A program made the translations under genes and the position numbers. The notes under the pieces are model-generated. The model had not been told where the DNA came from. It saw only the letters and a program-made list of their open reading frames with translations, and searched no databases. From positions 124,001-188,000 of the forward strand of contig LQPU01000032.1 in the NCBI GenBank assembly GCA_002101905.1: 64,000 bases of DNA, read 5' to 3'. Numbering within the stretch: position 1 is the first letter of the stretch; every line of letters starts with the position of its first letter. Below, one piece after another: positions 28,769 to 37,224 of the stretch. The stretch comes from Mycobacterium shimoidei. Lineage in GTDB: Bacteria > Actinomycetota > Actinomycetes > Mycobacteriales > Mycobacteriaceae.

Positions 28769-30087
28769 GCCCGCGAGTAGGTGTGACGCTGTCTGGCCGG
28801 TATCGCCTGCAGCGCCTCATCGCCACCGGCGGCATGGGCCAGGTGTGGGAGGCGGTCGACAGCCGGCTGGGCCGCCGCGTCGCGGTCAAGGTGCTCAAGA
28901 GCGAGTTCTCCTCCGACCCCGAGTTCATCGAGCGCTTCCGCGCCGAGGCGCGCACGACCGCGATGCTCAACCATCCCGGGATCGCCAGCGTGCACGACTA
29001 CGGCGAGACCCAGATGAACGGCGAAGGTCGCACCGCGTACCTGGTGATGGAGTTGGTCAACGGCGAGCCGCTCAACTCCGTGCTCAAGCGGATGGGCAAG
29101 CTCTCGCTGCGCCACGCGCTGGACCTGCTCGAGCAGACCGGGCGTGCCCTGCAGGTCGCGCACGCCGCCGGGCTGGTCCACCGGGATGTCAAACCCGGAA
29201 ACATCCTCATCACTCCCACCGGCCAGGTGAAGATCACCGACTTCGGCATCGCCAAGGCCGTCGACGCGGCGCCGGTGACCCAGACCGGCATGGTGATGGG
29301 CACCGCGCAATACATCGCCCCAGAACAAGCCCTCGGTCACGACGCCACCCCAGCCAGCGACGTGTACTCGCTGGGAGTTGTTGGGTACGAATCGGTTTGC
29401 GGCAAGCGGCCGTTTACCGGCGATGGTGCGCTGACGGTCGCCATGAAGCACATCAAAGAGCCGCCCCCGCCGCTGCCCAGCGACCTACCGCCCAATGTGC
29501 GCGAACTGATCGAAATCACGTTGGCGAAAAACCCGGGCATGCGCTACAAGAGCGGGGGTCCGTTCGCCGACGCGGTCGCCGCGGTGCGCGCCGGACGCCG
29601 CCCGCCGCGGCCCCACCAGGCGGCGACCCCCGGGCGGGCGACCCCGGCGTCGATTCCCTCGGGTGCGCAAACCCGGGCGGCGGTCGCCCCCGCCCGCGCC
29701 CCCGCGGCGCGGCGATCCCGCCCGGCAACCGGTGGACACCGGCCGCCGCCACCGCGACGCACTTTCTCTCCCGGCCAGCGGGCGCTGCTGTGGGCGGCCG
29801 GGGTGCTGGGTGCGCTGGCGATCATCATCGCGGTGCTCATCGTAATCAACTCGCACGACGACGGTTCGCAACCACAGCCGTCGGCCCCAACGGTCACCGA
29901 CACCGGCACACCGAGTCAACAGCCCACCAACGCGGGCATGGCACGTGGACAGCCGTCCAATTGGACGGATCCCGGGGTGGTGGGTAACTCTAGTGGTCAG
30001 AGTAAGCAGCGCGACCGAAGCCGAGCTATCGGGCCTGTCGTGCTGACGCAGCACCCCGCGTCACTGGCCAGATACGAAATACGGTAA
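28765..30087 (+). CDS. pknA: Transmembrane Ser/Thr protein kinase PknA
   Basis: 440 residues. Kinase domain ~1-275: [41 protein letters not shown] and the activation loop [19 protein letters not shown] Pro/Arg-rich linker precedes one transmembrane helix ([21 protein letters not shown]). Only a short outer tail follows, with no PASTA. PknA regulates cell shape and division (Wag31, FtsZ, FhaB). ATG 28765 follows CAGGGAGGACC. The stop overlaps the pknB start by one base. Confidence 0.95.
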   Translation: MSPRVGVTLSGRYRLQRLIATGGMGQVWEAVDSRLGRRVAVKVLKSEFSSDPEFIERFRAEARTTAMLNHPGIASVHDYGETQMNGEGRTAYLVMELVNGEPLNSVLKRMGKLSLRHALDLLEQTGRALQVAHAAGLVHRDVKPGNILITPTGQVKITDFGIAKAVDAAPVTQTGMVMGTAQYIAPEQALGHDATPASDVYSLGVVGYESVCGKRPFTGDGALTVAMKHIKEPPPPLPSDLPPNVRELIEITLAKNPGMRYKSGGPFADAVAAVRAGRRPPRPHQAATPGRATPASIPSGAQTRAAVAPARAPAARRSRPATGGHRPPPPRRTFSPGQRALLWAAGVLGALAIIIAVLIVINSHDDGSQPQPSAPTVTDTGTPSQQPTNAGMARGQPSNWTDPGVVGNSSGQSKQRDRSRAIGPVVLTQHPASLARYEIR

Positions 30088-31961
30088 TGACCACCCCGCA
30101 ACACCTGTCTGATCGCTACGAGCTTGGCGAGATCCTCGGCTTCGGCGGCATGTCGGAAGTTCACCTCGCCCGAGACCTCAGGCTGCACCGGGATGTGGCG
30201 GTCAAGGTGTTGCGGGCCGACTTAGCCCGCGACCCCAGCTTTTATTTGCGGTTTCGGCGGGAGGCGCAAAATGCCGCGGCGCTGAACCACCCGGCGATCG
30301 TCGCGGTGTACGACACCGGGGAAGCGGAAACCGAGGCGGGGCCGCTGCCCTACATCGTCATGGAGTACGTCAACGGCGTCACGTTGCGCGACATCGTGCA
30401 CACCGACGGGCCAATGGAGCCGCAGCGGGCCATCGGAGTCATCGCCGACGCCTGTCAGGCGCTGAACTTCTCTCATCAGCACGGCATCATCCACCGCGAC
30501 GTCAAGCCGGCGAACATCATGATCAGCACGACCGGCGCGGTGAAGGTGATGGACTTCGGCATCGCTCGCGCTATCGCCGACAGCGGCAACAGCGTCACCC
30601 AGACAGCGGCGGTGATCGGGACGGCGCAGTACCTGTCGCCCGAGCAGGCCCGCGGAGACTCCGTCGACGCCCGCTCCGACGTCTATTCGCTGGGCTGTGT
30701 GCTTTACGAAATCCTCACCGGCGAGCCGCCTTTCGTCGGTGACTCACCGGTAGCAGTGGCCTATCAGCACGTCCGCGAGGATCCTGTTCCGCCGTCGCAG
30801 CGTCATGAGGGTATCTCCCCCGAACTCGACGCGGTGGTGCTCAAGGCGCTGGCCAAGAACCCGGAGAACCGTTATCAGACCGCCGCGGAGATGCGCGCCG
30901 ACTTGGTGCGGGTGCACAGCGGCGAGCAGCCCGAAGCGCCCAAGGTGCTCACCGCCGCCGAGCGGAGCTCCATGCTGGCATCGTCGGGTCCGTCGACGGG
31001 GGTGCAGACGGGGCCCATGCCGCGCCACGAACTCGACTTCACCCGGGACCGCAACCCGGGTTCGGTGGGTCGCTGGCTCGTCGCCGTCGCGGTGCTGGCG
31101 GTACTGACGGTGGTCGTGACGATCCTGATCAACACGTTCGGCGGCAGCACACGCAACGTGCAGGTTCCGGACGTGCGCGGGCAGGCGTCCGCGGATGCGA
31201 TCGCTGCGCTGCAGAACCGGGGTTTCAAGACCCGTACCCAGCAGAAGCCCGATTCGACAGTGCCGCCTGACCACGTCATCGGCACCGACCCCAGCGCCAA
31301 CAGCGCGGTGGGCGCCGGCGACGAGATCACCGTCAACGTCTCCACCGGGCCCGAGCAGCGCGAAGTCCCTGACGTTTCGTCGCTGAGCTACGCGTCGGCG
31401 GTGAAGAAGCTGAAAGCCGCCGGGTTCGGTCGTTTCAAGCAGGTCAGTTCGCCGTCGACGCCGGAGATGAAGGACCGGGTCATCGGGACCAACCCGCCGG
31501 CGAACCAGACGTCGGCGATCACCAACGAAATCACGGTCATCGTCGGCTCCGGTCCGGCCACCAAACAAGTCCCCTCAGTGGCCGGCCAGACCGTCGAGCT
31601 GGCACAGCAGAACCTGACTGTCTACGGGTTCACCAAGTTCACCCAGGCCGCGGTCGACAGCCCCCGCCCCGCCGGCGAGGTCGTCGGCACCAACCCGCCC
31701 GCGGACGCGACGGTGCCTGTCGACTCGGTGATCGAGCTGCAGGTGTCCAAGGGCAACCAGTTCGTGATGCCCGACCTGTCGGGCATGTTCTGGACCGACG
31801 CCGAACCTCAGCTGCGAGCGTTGGGGTGGACGGGCGTGCTGATCAAAGGTGCCGACGTCGACGCCGGCGGCGACAAACACAACCGGGTGGTCTACCAGAG
31901 CCCATCGGCGGGCCAGGGCGTCAACAAAGACGGTCCCATCACGCTGAAGTTCGGTCAGTAG
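30087..31961 (+). CDS. pknB: PASTA-domain Ser/Thr protein kinase PknB
   Basis: 624 residues (626 in M. tuberculosis). The kinase domain (~1-275) has GFGGMSEVHLARD, VAVKVLRADL, HRDVKPANIM, DFGIARA and the autophosphorylation loop SVTQTAAVIGTAQYLSPEQ. One transmembrane helix (SVGRWLVAVAVLAVLTVVVT) is followed by four PASTA repeats beginning VQVPDVRG, REVPDVSS, KQVPSVAG and FVMPDLSG, which sense muropeptides/lipid II. It is essential in M. tuberculosis. The 3' end overlaps convergent trpG by 23 bases. Confidence 0.97.
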   Translation: MTTPQHLSDRYELGEILGFGGMSEVHLARDLRLHRDVAVKVLRADLARDPSFYLRFRREAQNAAALNHPAIVAVYDTGEAETEAGPLPYIVMEYVNGVTLRDIVHTDGPMEPQRAIGVIADACQALNFSHQHGIIHRDVKPANIMISTTGAVKVMDFGIARAIADSGNSVTQTAAVIGTAQYLSPEQARGDSVDARSDVYSLGCVLYEILTGEPPFVGDSPVAVAYQHVREDPVPPSQRHEGISPELDAVVLKALAKNPENRYQTAAEMRADLVRVHSGEQPEAPKVLTAAERSSMLASSGPSTGVQTGPMPRHELDFTRDRNPGSVGRWLVAVAVLAVLTVVVTILINTFGGSTRNVQVPDVRGQASADAIAALQNRGFKTRTQQKPDSTVPPDHVIGTDPSANSAVGAGDEITVNVSTGPEQREVPDVSSLSYASAVKKLKAAGFGRFKQVSSPSTPEMKDRVIGTNPPANQTSAITNEITVIVGSGPATKQVPSVAGQTVELAQQNLTVYGFTKFTQAAVDSPRPAGEVVGTNPPADATVPVDSVIELQVSKGNQFVMPDLSGMFWTDAEPQLRALGWTGVLIKGADVDAGGDKHNRVVYQSPSAGQGVNKDGPITLKFGQ

Positions 31962-32610
31962 TCTCCAGCGGCCGCACCGCCGCCAGGACCTCGCTTTCCA
32001 GCCTGCGCACTAGCGCGTCGTCGCGAGCGTGTCCGCAGTAGGCCAGCCAGTTCGCCAGCATCCGATGGCCGCCCTCGGTGAGGATCGACTCGGGATGGAA
32101 CTGAACACCGTGGATGGGCAATTCGACGTGCCGCACCGCCATGATCACTCCGCTGCGAGTGCGGGCGGTCACCTCCAGTTCAGCGGGCATCGTTTCGGGC
32201 AGGATCGTCAAGGAGTGATACCGCGTCGCGGTAAACGGGTCCGGAAGACCCTGCAGCACACCGGTGTTCGTGTGGAACACACTGCTGGTTTTGCCGTGCA
32301 GCAATTCGGGGGCCCGGCCCACGGTGGCGCCAAACGCAACGCCGATCGCCTGGTGGCCCAGACATACGCCCAGCAGTGCGGTGCGGGTCGCTGCGCACGC
32401 TCGAACCAGGTCGACCGAGGCGCCGGCGCGTTCGGGCGTACCGGGTCCGGGGCTCAGCAGTATCCCGTCGTACTCCGCGGCCACCGCCTGCTGATCGGAC
32501 AGCCGGGCGTCGTCGTTTCGCCATACGGCAGCCTCGACACCAAGCTGGCCCAGGTATTGGACCAGGTTGAAAACGAAACTGTCGTAGTTGTCGACGACCA
32601 GCACGCGCAT
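31939..32610 (-). CDS. trpG: Glutamine amidotransferase, anthranilate/aminodeoxychorismate synthase component II
   Basis: A 223-residue class I glutamine amidotransferase. MRVLVVDNYDSFVFNLVQYL starts the fold; the nucleophile is in GVCLGHQAIG (Cys ~82), with the His/Glu pair in VQFHPES. It supplies ammonia for anthranilate or 4-amino-4-deoxychorismate synthesis, probably serving both tryptophan and folate routes. It is the usual pknB neighbour in mycobacteria and converges on it with a 23-base overlap. Confidence 0.92.
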   Translation of the reverse strand: MRVLVVDNYDSFVFNLVQYLGQLGVEAAVWRNDDARLSDQQAVAAEYDGILLSPGPGTPERAGASVDLVRACAATRTALLGVCLGHQAIGVAFGATVGRAPELLHGKTSSVFHTNTGVLQGLPDPFTATRYHSLTILPETMPAELEVTARTRSGVIMAVRHVELPIHGVQFHPESILTEGGHRMLANWLAYCGHARDDALVRRLESEVLAAVRPLETTDRTSA

Positions 32611-32644
32611 CCGACCAGGTTAGCCTCCGGTTGTTGCCCGCCGA

Positions 32645-33403
32645 TCAGTAGCTCACCGGACCGACCGGCTGCGCGAAGTGCATCCGCACCGGTTCGGTGT
32701 ATCCGGCGACGTGTACGTCGGGCATGACTTGTTCGGTATAGCCGAGACCGAACCGCGCCACGTATTGCTTGTACAGGGTCACCAGCGGAGCGTTGGCCAA
32801 CGCGGCCTGCATGGCAGCCGGGTCTCCGACCGCGCTGATCGTGTACGGCGGACTGTATGTTCTTCCGTTGAGTAGCAACGTGTTTCCGACGCATCGGGGC
32901 GCCGATGTGGCGATGATGCGCTGGTCCTGCATCTGGATGGCCTCCGCGCCGGCGGCCCACAATGCGTCGAGCACACCCTGGATGTCCTGCTGGTGCACGA
33001 CCAGGTCGTCGGGTGACGCGTCGCGCGGGAAACGTCCGTTGGCGTCGCGCTGCGCATCGTTGAGAGTGACCACCAGGCCCGGTCCGTGAACCGGATCGAG
33101 CCCGGTCTCGACGGCCAGCTCCGCCGAGCGCCGGTGCATCGCCGCCAACGCTTCATCTGTCGACCGCCCGTGCGTGGAATCGATCGTGCTCGCCAGTCGA
33201 TCGCGCTCACCGCCCAGATCCGCGACCTTCGACTGTGCCTCGCGGACCAGATCGACCAGCCGCGGCGCATCGCTGCCCCGGATCTCCCCGCCGCGGGACA
33301 CCCCGTGGGTCGCGCCCAGCAGTAGGCCGGCCAGCAGGCATACCAACGGGACGCCGACGCGCCACAACGAACGCGCTCCGCGGCGGGTGCTGCGCCTGGC
33401 CAT
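32645..33403 (-). CDS. DUF881 membrane protein (Rv0012-like)
   Basis: 252 residues with an N-terminal helix (LVCLLAGLLLGATHGV) and a coiled-coil stretch (LVREAQSKVADLGGERDRLAS), then the DUF881 domain: GPGLVVTLNDAQRD, DLVVHQQDIQGVLDALWAAGAEAI and QMQDQRIIATSAPRC. Many actinobacteria and firmicutes have DUF881 proteins near division genes. Function unknown. It diverges from crgA and lies next to trpG. Confidence 0.9.
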   Translation of the reverse strand: MARRSTRRGARSLWRVGVPLVCLLAGLLLGATHGVSRGGEIRGSDAPRLVDLVREAQSKVADLGGERDRLASTIDSTHGRSTDEALAAMHRRSAELAVETGLDPVHGPGLVVTLNDAQRDANGRFPRDASPDDLVVHQQDIQGVLDALWAAGAEAIQMQDQRIIATSAPRCVGNTLLLNGRTYSPPYTISAVGDPAAMQAALANAPLVTLYKQYVARFGLGYTEQVMPDVHVAGYTEPVRMHFAQPVGPVSY

Positions 33404-33500
33404 CGGCTCTCCGTTCGTGGGGGTGCGGGTGGGTTAGTCTCGTAGCCGAACAATGCTTGCAACCCAATGGTTGCACCCGCTCGACCGTCCTGAGGTATCG

Positions 33501-33782
33501 ATGCCCAAGTCCAAGGTCCGAAAGAAGAACGACTTCACCGCCCGTGCGGTGAGCCGTACGCCGGTCAAGGTCAAGGCTGGGCCGTCCAGCGTGTGGTTCG
33601 TGGCATTCTTCGTCAGCCTGATGCTCATCGGTTTGGTCTGGCTGATGGTGTTTCAGCTGGCAGCCACCGGACCCGATGCGCCGTCGATGCTGGATTGGAT
33701 GGCGGAGATCGGTCCGTGGAACTACGCGATCGCCTTTGCTTTCATGATCAGTGGGCTGTTGCTCACAATGCGGTGGCGGTAG
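33501..33782 (+). CDS. crgA: Cell-division inhibitor/scaffold CrgA
   Basis: 93 residues, the CrgA length, beginning [13 protein letters not shown]. Two transmembrane helices ([20 protein letters not shown] and [16 protein letters not shown]) are linked by a short loop. CrgA works in the divisome with FtsZ, FtsQ, PbpA and CwsA, all but FtsZ and FtsQ encoded in this window. I chose ATG 33501 over the longer frame from 33453. Confidence 0.95.
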   Translation: MPKSKVRKKNDFTARAVSRTPVKVKAGPSSVWFVAFFVSLMLIGLVWLMVFQLAATGPDAPSMLDWMAEIGPWNYAIAFAFMISGLLLTMRWR

Positions 33783-33932
33783 AAGTTTCCCGGTACCGTG
33801 ATGAATTCATTTAGGGTCTGCGGCGTTACTGGATTAGCAAAACGGCGCATACTCAATCACACGCGTGTTATTCATCCCCATTGTGTATAGCACTTGTGGA
33901 TAACTGCATCCGGTGTGGTGGGGGCGCCTGAG

Positions 33933-34355
33933 ATGGCGGCACAGCAAACACAATGGGAGCCCTCCGCTGCGGGAATCGCAGGTTGTGGCTTCGTCGGCGC
34001 TGTGATGGCTATCGCATGTGTGACTGTGGTCACAGACGTGCCCGGCCGGTTGCTGACCGGTATAGCCGCAGCGGGATTGCTGATGTTTGCGCTCGTCTCC
34101 TGGCGTGCGCGCCCGAAGCTGGCAATCACCGACGAAGGGCTGGCGGCCCGCGGCTGGATGCAAACGCAGTTTTTGCGGCGCGCCGATATCAAGATCATCC
34201 GGATCACCGAGTTCCGCCGAATCGGCCGAAAGGTACGGCTATTGGAGATCGATACCGTCGATGGCCGACTGCTGATCTTCTCGCGGTGGGACCTCGGCAC
34301 CGACCCGCTGGAGGTGCTCGACGCGCTCACCGAGGCCGGCTACGCCCCCGGGTGA
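33933..34355 (+). CDS. PH-domain membrane protein (Rv0010c-like)
   Basis: A 140-residue protein, two hydrophobic helices (GFVGAVMAIACVTVVTDVPG and LLTGIAAAGLLMFALVSW) then a PH-like domain (KLAITDEGLAARGWMQTQFL, WDLGTDPLEVLDALTEAG). It matches Rv0010c of M. tuberculosis in length and key segments. Function unknown. ATG 33933 fits the family; the frame is open to 33894. Confidence 0.88.
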   Translation: MAAQQTQWEPSAAGIAGCGFVGAVMAIACVTVVTDVPGRLLTGIAAAGLLMFALVSWRARPKLAITDEGLAARGWMQTQFLRRADIKIIRITEFRRIGRKVRLLEIDTVDGRLLIFSRWDLGTDPLEVLDALTEAGYAPG

Positions 34356-34370
34356 GCCAGGCGCGTGTGG

Positions 34371-34919
34371 CTAGGAGATGGTCACCGACTCGATCACTAC
34401 CGGCTCTGTGGGCCGGTCGCTTTGATCGGTCGGTGTGCTGGCGATCGCGTCGACGACTTGCTGAGACTGCGGATCGACGACCTCACCGAAGATGGTGTGC
34501 CGACGATTCAGATGCGGTGTGCGGTCCACGGTGATGAAAAACTGCGATCCATTGGTACCGGGACCGGCATTGGCCATCGCCAACAGATAAGGCTTGTCGA
34601 ACTGCAACTCCGGGTGGAACTCGTCGGCGAACTTGTAGCCGGGTCCACCACGCCCGGTTCCGGTGGGGTCGCCACCCTGGATCATGAAGCCGCTGATGAC
34701 TCGGTGGAACACGGCACCGTCGTAAAACGGGCCGGTGCTGCCACCCGAGGCGTTTTGGGTGGAGTAGTCCTTGGTGCCCTGCGCGAGACCCACGAAGTTC
34801 GCGACGGTTTTGGGAGCGTGGTTTCCGAACAGCGCGATCTTGATGTCGCCGCGGTTGGTGTGCAGTGTGGCAGTGGCAGTTTGAATTGGGCTGGTGGTCA
34901 CGGCAACACAGTCTGCCAT
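34371..34919 (-). CDS. ppiA: Peptidyl-prolyl cis-trans isomerase A (cyclophilin)
   Basis: 182 residues, as in M. tuberculosis. The cyclophilin core has [44 protein letters not shown] and [11 protein letters not shown], with the catalytic Arg in FHRV. It catalyses proline isomerisation in folding, in the cytoplasm. ATG 34919 matches the family start; a longer frame reaches 34964. It converges with the PH-domain gene and diverges from cwsA. Confidence 0.96.
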   Translation of the reverse strand: MADCVAVTTSPIQTATATLHTNRGDIKIALFGNHAPKTVANFVGLAQGTKDYSTQNASGGSTGPFYDGAVFHRVISGFMIQGGDPTGTGRGGPGYKFADEFHPELQFDKPYLLAMANAGPGTNGSQFFITVDRTPHLNRRHTIFGEVVDPQSQQVVDAIASTPTDQSDRPTEPVVIESVTIS

Positions 34920-35040
34920 CACCCGTGCGGGCGTCCGCCGGCCGGTGCCCGGTCGTAGCGACACATGCGCCGTCCGGTCTCATTGACCTCCGCCGAGTGG
35001 CAGGGTGGAGGTCTACGCACGGTCGGCGGAAAGGCGGCAG

Positions 35041-35469
35041 ATGAGCGCGACGACGAACACCCGGTTGACGCCACGCCAGCGGCTGAGTCGCGGGTTGGCG
35101 TATACCGCAGTGGGTCCGGTGGACGTGACGCGCGGGGTGGTGGGACTGGGCGTGCAGTCGGCACAGGCCGGCGCGTCGAGTCTGCGTCGCCGCTATCGGG
35201 AGGGCCGGTTGGCGCGCGAGCTGCAAGCGACGCAGGAGGCCATCGCCCAAGAACTCGCCGCGGCGCAGGAGGTGGCCGCCGGCCTACCGGAGGCGCTACA
35301 GAAGGCGCGGCGATCGCAGCGCCGCGGCAAGCGGCCGTGGCTGATCGCCGGCGTCGTGGTGTTGGCCCTGGCCGGCGGCGCGGTCGTGTTCTCGATCGTC
35401 CGGCGTTCCACTCGCCCGCCCGAGCCGTCGCCGCGGCCGCCAAGCGTCGAGGTGCAGCCGCGGCCGTAG
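35041..35469 (+). CDS. cwsA: Cell-wall synthesis protein CwsA
   Basis: A 142-residue protein (MSATTNTRLTPRQRLSRG, then GLAYTAVGPVDVTRGVVGLG) with an internal coiled-coil (ARELQATQEAIAQELAAAQE) and a C-terminal transmembrane helix (WLIAGVVVLALAGGAVVFSI). CwsA (Rv0008c) interacts with CrgA and Wag31. Here the sequence after its stop departs from the recalled M. tuberculosis order, where alaT is next. Its stop is 3 bases from that of the convergent AhpD-like gene. Confidence 0.9.
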   Translation: MSATTNTRLTPRQRLSRGLAYTAVGPVDVTRGVVGLGVQSAQAGASSLRRRYREGRLARELQATQEAIAQELAAAQEVAAGLPEALQKARRSQRRGKRPWLIAGVVVLALAGGAVVFSIVRRSTRPPEPSPRPPSVEVQPRP

Positions 35470-35472
35470 TGC

Positions 35473-36048
35473 CTACCGGTACCCGCGTTTGAGAAGGTGC
35501 CGCGCACCTGCGCTCATCGCTTCCTGGCTCGCGATGTCGAAGCCCAATGCGTTGGCCAACCGGTCGGTGATGTTGAACGCAAGGCAGACTGCGAGAGCGT
35601 CTTTGACCGCAGCGGGAGAGACCCCGGCAGCCAGAACCGCGCGGATGTCAGCCGCGTCGATGCTCTGCTGCGCGGTGAGCTTGCCGAGCATGCGCAGCGT
35701 TGCCCGGAGCGGCTCGTCGATCGGTGCGGTATCCAAATCCGCAAGCGTGCCCTTGACCCTCGCGTCGTCGCCGTACCACAGCGTCGACGTGGCCGAATGG
35801 GCCGAGACGCAAAACGGGCATTGGTTGACTTTCGAGACGTAGGCCGCCATCAGCTCGCGATCCCCGATCGACCACTGCGATGGCCCGCGCATCGCTTCAT
35901 GGGTCAACGGGCCGGCGCCGTAAAAATCCGGACGGTAGAGCGCCAACTTGACCGCATCGACGACGGGCTGGCGGGTCATCACCCGGATGAGCGCAAAGAT
36001 GGCCTTGGTCGACGGGCGATGGCCTGGCTCGAGGATCTCGAGTCTCAC
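35473..36048 (-). CDS. AhpD-like carboxymuconolactone decarboxylase family protein
   Basis: 191 residues. The CxxC redox pair is C77-P-F-C80 followed by VSAH (His84), the AhpD-type peroxidase arrangement CxxCxxxH. Length and pattern fit peroxidase-related proteins that reduce peroxides with the two cysteines. I start at GTG 36048, whose bases overlap the upstream stop (GTGA), so it is co-translated with the next entry. Physiological substrate unknown. Confidence 0.8.
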   Translation of the reverse strand: MRLEILEPGHRPSTKAIFALIRVMTRQPVVDAVKLALYRPDFYGAGPLTHEAMRGPSQWSIGDRELMAAYVSKVNQCPFCVSAHSATSTLWYGDDARVKGTLADLDTAPIDEPLRATLRMLGKLTAQQSIDAADIRAVLAAGVSPAAVKDALAVCLAFNITDRLANALGFDIASQEAMSAGARHLLKRGYR

Positions 36049-36362
36049 GCGTCCGAAGCTTCTGCCGTCGCGTCGGCCAAGGCGGCTAGCGCGCCGCTGT
36101 ACTGACGGTTCGCTTGGCCGATGGCCGCGCATACCACGACTTCGAAGATCTGATCCTCGCTGAGGCCCGCCGCGCGGACCGCGGCAAAATCCTCGTCGGT
36201 CACCTGGTAGGCACGCGCGGCGACCTTCTCGATCAGGGTGCCAAGCGGTTCGTCCAGGCCCGCGTTGTCGAATGCGCTGCGGCGCAGCGCCGCCGGTGTC
36301 TGTCCGTTTCCGCCCAGCACACGGCCGAGGAGCTCATCGTGCAGCCGCGCTATCTCGACCAT
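36045..36362 (-). CDS. Small CMD/AhpD-like helical protein without catalytic cysteines
   Basis: About 105 residues from ATG 36362 (MVEIARLHDELLGRV). VEKVAARAYQVTD-type and GLSEDQIFEVVVCAAIGQAN segments look like the helical CMD fold, but only one Cys (in VVCAA) is present and there is no CxxC. It could be a partner or non-catalytic subunit of the following AhpD-like protein, with which it overlaps by 4 bases. The frame is open to 36428, but the extra residues are Pro-rich and unlikely. Confidence 0.65.
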   Translation of the reverse strand: MVEIARLHDELLGRVLGGNGQTPAALRRSAFDNAGLDEPLGTLIEKVAARAYQVTDEDFAAVRAAGLSEDQIFEVVVCAAIGQANRQYSGALAALADATAEASDA

Positions 36363-36428
36363 CGGTCCAAGGCTAATAGGCGCGCCTGGCGGACGTCGAT
36401 GGGTGGACCTAGGGGGGTCTGGTTTCAC

Positions 36429-36948
36429 GGCATAGGTGACAGATGCGTCCGGCGATGGGTTACACCGGGGTGACCGCCGATGAGTCGCGTCATAGATGAC
36501 AGCCCGGCCAGGCGGCGGAGTTGCGGTTTAGTTGCCGGGCTTGCTTACCAAGATCCGACAGCGGGGACTATCGCGAACGAATTCCTTGACGCCTCAACCT
36601 ATTCGGGCTTTGGTAGCCGCCTCAGTTGGTTGTGGGTGGCGGCTGGGGCTCGAACGGGTCGTACCACCACCAGTCGGCGCGCTCGCCGAGGGGCCCAGAC
36701 CACGGCGGCGCCGCGGGCGGGGGCCCGTTGGGTGGGCGCGCCAGCGATGCAGCGCTGAGCTGTCGACCATGTACCTGTGACGAATGCCCGCAACGACCTC
36801 CTCGATCTCAACGACACGTTGGGTCACCGGCGAAGCCGGGGGTCGTCCCTTAAAGTTACTGGTCTTCCCGGCTGACGAATGCGCGGCCCCGCGCGCCGAG
36901 AACGGATCTAGACTCCCGAAGTACTGGTGTATTCGGAGGGAGGTTGTT
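36429..36948. other. Gene-poor stretch with a possible degraded reading frame
   Basis: Between the CMD pair and the type VII cassette. On the minus strand, near 36630-36780, a short frame reads GPLGERADWWWYDPFEPQPP before a stop, a protein-like C-terminus with no start, while another frame (VTQRVVEIEEVVAGIRHRYM) covers the segment before it. That could be the remains of one frameshifted gene. Two similar motifs, CATAGGTGACAG (36431) and CATAGATGACAG (36491), occur near the left end. I cannot name a mobile element. Confidence 0.35.
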
Positions 36949-37224
36949 GTGCCGGAGCCGCTGCGCGTGGACGTGGACGGATTGCGCTTGGGTGCCGCCC
37001 AGAGCGCCGGTATCGCCGCCGCGTTGGCAGCGGGCACTTCGGGTGGAAGTGGGGGCAGCCAGGCTAGTCATGCCGGCGTGGCCGCCGTCGATGCAGCGCT
37101 GATCGCGATGCGTGATCGCCTGTCGGGGCGGGCGAACGGACAAGCGAGCAGTTTGAGCGCGGCGGGTAGCCGTTATGGCGATACCGATGAACAGTCCGGT
37201 GGAAGCATCGCGGAGACGGTGTGA
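36949..37224 (+). CDS. EspC/EspF-type small type VII substrate-like protein
   Basis: 91 residues from GTG 36949, with an excellent GGAGGGAGG site 5 bases upstream. VPEPLRVDVDGLRLGAAQSA opens the first helix, a Gly/Ser-rich turn (GTSGGSGGSQ) follows, and the second helix ends in SLSAAGSRYGDTDEQSGG. This matches the DUF2580 pattern (RYxxTDxxxG) of EspC, EspF and the EspJ N-terminus. It is coupled by a 4-base overlap to the next gene, the usual order of a small Esp/WXG partner and its larger substrate. Confidence 0.75.
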   Translation: MPEPLRVDVDGLRLGAAQSAGIAAALAAGTSGGSGGSQASHAGVAAVDAALIAMRDRLSGRANGQASSLSAAGSRYGDTDEQSGGSIAETV

